Shown here one piece after another: positions 61,543 through 64,000 of a stretch of 64,000 bases of DNA. Location of the stretch: assembly GCF_051020765.1 (NCBI RefSeq), contig NW_027469119.1, forward strand, positions 372,001 through 436,000. The letters are read 5' to 3'. The stretch is from Lasioglossum baleicum (lineage: Eukaryota; Arthropoda; Insecta; Hymenoptera; Halictidae). The first letter of the stretch is position 1. Every line of letters starts with the position of its first letter. Made by a program: the position numbers and the translations under genes. The notes beneath the pieces were generated by a model. That model was not told the origin of the DNA. It made no database searches and saw only the letters and a list, made by a program, of their open reading frames with translations.

Positions 61543-63137
61543 TTTTTGAACTCTGGTAAGCGTCTCTGGTAAGCGTCTGGTAAGCGTCTCAAAACACGCG
61601 GAGTAGCATACCAAATAGACAGGTGAAATTTCAGCCAAAGAAGTTAAATAATTAAAGTGATATAGAGCATAATACCTTTTCAAGAGAAAGACAGCTAGTT
61701 AGGGAACGCACAAGCGAGAAAGGCGGAGCGCCGATTCGTACTGGGCTAGTTTACAAATACCCCGGGAAAGACAGGCTCGCGGCATACATATCACGCGAGG
61801 CAGACGCTCGACGAAAGAGCAAGTTGAAGAATTACTAGTATAAACAATTTTAGAAAGATTTCAGGAAGCCAAATCGATACGCGGATTTTTTTAATAAATT
61901 TTTTTGAATAACATAAGAATTTTACAGAAATCAATTAGGGAAAAGTAAATTCGAAGACAATATAAATTGTCAGTTTAGGACCAATTGTTCGTCTGGGGAG
62001 GAAAAAAGAGTCCAACCTGTAGAATCGTAAGGAAAGAACGGTTAAGCATTATTTTGACCTTAAAAACAAGGTAATAATGCTAAAAACCGTAAAAACAGAA
62101 ACGATCTATAAATAAGAACGGTAGGTCAAAGAAGAAAAAGTAGGATGCGATAAATAGAGCGGGGGCAAGTAAGAGGAAATGTAACGAAAAGTTTGAAATT
62201 GTTATGTACGCTTCAACGTCGGTCAGAGTGGGGATACCTGCCGAGAGGTCCTTCGGCAGCTAGAGGTTACACGAACAAAGGAGAACGGTTAAAGAATACT
62301 GGCAGAACCCCGGCTAATCTAGTTGTTGGGAGCGAGGAAGCCCTCAGTGCGATTTGGAGAGTTATTCGAGTCAGTTGCTTTTGGAATTTAATAGAAAGTC
62401 ACCCGGAGACAATTCTGAGTGTATAATGTTCAGAAAACTCCTGTCCGTTTTTTGAATCTCGTCAGTTCATAGCTCAGGGGACTTTTAAATTTATATTAGC
62501 TTCATACCCATGACACTGGTGAGGCAAAAACTATGTCGCGCGGCCGTTTCTTATGCCTCACCAACGATCAGCTGTGTTCGACAACAGCGTTCGACAACAA
62601 GCGGCGAGGTGATCGACCGCCTATGTAAACCTCGTCGCATCGAAAGGTTGTCGAACTCGTAATAATGTCCCGTGGGCCATCGTCTCCTATGTTTTTCCTT
62701 ATAATGTTCCCGTTACCTAATTCCTTTGTTTCCCTCGCAGCTCCGGTTATCAGGCCATTGCCCTCACGAACGTTGCTGCGATCCTCGACCTTTAATTAAC
62801 TTCCCGATTTTATAGGGAAGTTATTGTAATGACCCCGAAAATCGAAAATCGATTTTTTAGCAGATCTTCACGTTTCATGGTCATTGCAGTCATTTTAGAC
62901 TACTTTCAGCAAAATGTTCGTGTGTGTGTGTGTGTGCGTGTGTGTGTGTGTGCGTGTGTGTGTGTGTGCGCGCGTATGGCCGTTTCTATGTAATCAAATT
63001 TTTCGTTAACGTTTTCAGAAAAAGTAACAACGCGATCAGGATGATGAATGATGCAATCGATGTGCCCCGCTGTAACTTAGAGCTGATTAGATTTTGGTCC
63101 ATTTTGGTCAAGTAGTTTTTTTAGTTTTTTTCGAAAG
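61543..63137. other. No gene seen
   Basis: The stretch holds mixed sequence without convincing coding sense, a (GT)n/(GCGT) microsatellite at 62,920-62,972, and a block around cttcccgattttataggg...aatgaccccgaaaatcg (62,800-62,850) that looks like a repeat but has no partner here. A 77-codon frame at 62,193-62,426 has no motif. Confidence 0.5.
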
Positions 63138-64000
63138 AAGTTCATTCAACAATGCAATTTATACGAGAGAACGAAAAGTTTCCACCGAAGAAACAAACGT
63201 AATTACACACAAGATTTTTTTTCAATTTTTTTAAAATTAAAAAAAAAAATTTTTTTTTGTACCTTATGGTGATGTTTCCGCTTACAATAATCGAAAATTA
63301 TCCCAATGCAAGAGTGAGTTAATCATCTCTACTCCCGACAATACATTTTCAAAGAATATCGATGAAAGTACAAAAAAAAATTTATATTACAATCTTTAAA
63401 AAAACAATCAGTTCAAAACGAATTATTAACTGAGATTAAATTGAAAATTAATATAAACTATATGATAATTATTAATAACATTGATGTTGAAAACGGATTG
63501 GTTAATCTAGCACACACATGCGGAATATTAAAATTTATTACTTTTCAAGAAAATACTAAAATTCCGTCTATATTGTGGTTAGATTTTCAATTGGCCAGAG
63601 TAGGAGTGAAAGTAAGAACGTAATCACGTTATCGTGATTATACGAAAAATGCAAATATTGATCAAAATTTAACAACAATAATAAAAATATCGAATCAAGT
63701 AAATATGTCGAGTGAGGAAAAATATCAAATCACACGTAGTCAATTTCCAGTGGTTCCTGCTGAAGCGATTACGATTCATAAAAGTCAGGGACAAACATAC
63801 GAGAAAGTATGTTTAGATTTTAAAAAATCAGAAAGGCGAACTTTACAAATGTTGTATGTAGCACTGAGCAGAGTTTCAAAATTGAGCGCGGTTTATATAT
63901 TTTGGGACAATTTAAATTAACAGTATCGAAGAAAACCAAGATCAATACTGCAAACCCAGATAATGAGGAGTTGTATCGTTTGCGAAAAACTAATTAAGAC
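63138..64000 (+). mobile_element. Helitron fragment 2 running off the window
   Basis: 63,138-63,435 matches 9,353-9,655 (aagttcattcaacaatgc...). It continues directly into helicase-coding DNA that matches 8,140-7,660 in reverse. This gives the intact order in which copies A, B and C of the palindrome region were derived. The hairpin-CTAG end would lie beyond base 64,000. Confidence 0.85.
63441..63920 (+). pseudogene. Helitron helicase C-terminal part, copy 2
   Basis: Two frames: 63,441-63,623 (KININYMIIINNIDVENGLV, ILWLDFQLARVGVKV) and 63,705-63,920 (QFPVVPAEAITIHKSQGQT, LYVALSRVSKLSAVYIF). A stop (TAA at about 63,620) breaks the frame, whereas the copy at 7.66-8.0 kb is open at this place but broken further upstream. 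Confidence 0.85.

Noticed and set aside
1..64000. tRNA or rRNA genes
   Set aside because: I saw no cloverleaf-like or rDNA-like sequence while reading; the tRNA-like matches are primer binding sites only.

Overview
The window is eukaryotic and almost entirely made of transposable elements nested in one another. The families (BEL/Pao, gypsy, copia, an R1-clade LINE, Helitron, mariner, Polinton/Maverick), spliceosomal introns of about 65-70 bp and the general base composition point to an insect. A hymenopteran, perhaps an ant, is my guess; that is inference, not proof. I see no ordinary single-copy host gene. The nearest candidate is an intron-containing mariner-transposase-like gene split by a copia insertion (51.5-52.5 kb and 61.4-61.5 kb).

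Layout. 1-3.0 kb: 5' half of a minus-strand gypsy element. 3.2-6.9 kb: Polinton remnant 1 (integrase scrap, BIR-domain protein, exonuclease-like protein, coiled-coil protein cut by a BEL LTR, spliced small secreted protein). 7.2-8.2 kb: 3' end of a Helitron. 8.1-17.1 kb: a large inverted duplication carrying a gypsy LTR ('LTR-G') on both sides, with BEL/Pao element 1 (11,465-16,000) inserted in the right arm. 16.0-22.4 kb: minus-strand gypsy-G with gag, pol and a long overlapping third reading frame. 22.4-25.8 kb: Polinton remnant 2 (coiled-coil gene split by a solo LTR of family H, then integrase). 25.9-36.3 kb: minus-strand BEL/Pao element 2, split inside its integrase by a deleted gypsy of family K (26,792-31,090). 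36.6-41.9 kb: Polinton DNA polymerase B gene (broken, with one intron) and a decayed second BIR gene. 42.5-44.6 kb: a 2.1 kb foldback element. 46.5-51.5 kb: a decayed R1-clade LINE. 52.5-61.4 kb: a copia element that contains a mariner (54,780-56,581), a solo LTR-K (53,307-54,261) and a solo LTR-H (59,997-61,232). 63.1-64.0 kb: a second Helitron fragment running off the end.

Target-site duplications give the order of several events: attg for BEL 1, cctt for gypsy-K, aaac and cctg for the two LTR-H copies, ccgt for solo LTR-K, acgac for copia, and TA for the mariner and the foldback.

The most unusual signal is in the two related LTR families H and K. Just downstream of the TATA box, where the RNA leader should lie, each carries a dense array of short hairpins. 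In K the loop is constant (CAGCA or CAGCAT) while the stems vary. In H a nested hairpin is repeated: outer stem, 2-3 nt bulge, 4-bp inner stem, NAC triloop. Stems differ between neighbouring units and between copies but remain self-complementary, which is the pattern expected if the structure rather than the sequence has been kept.
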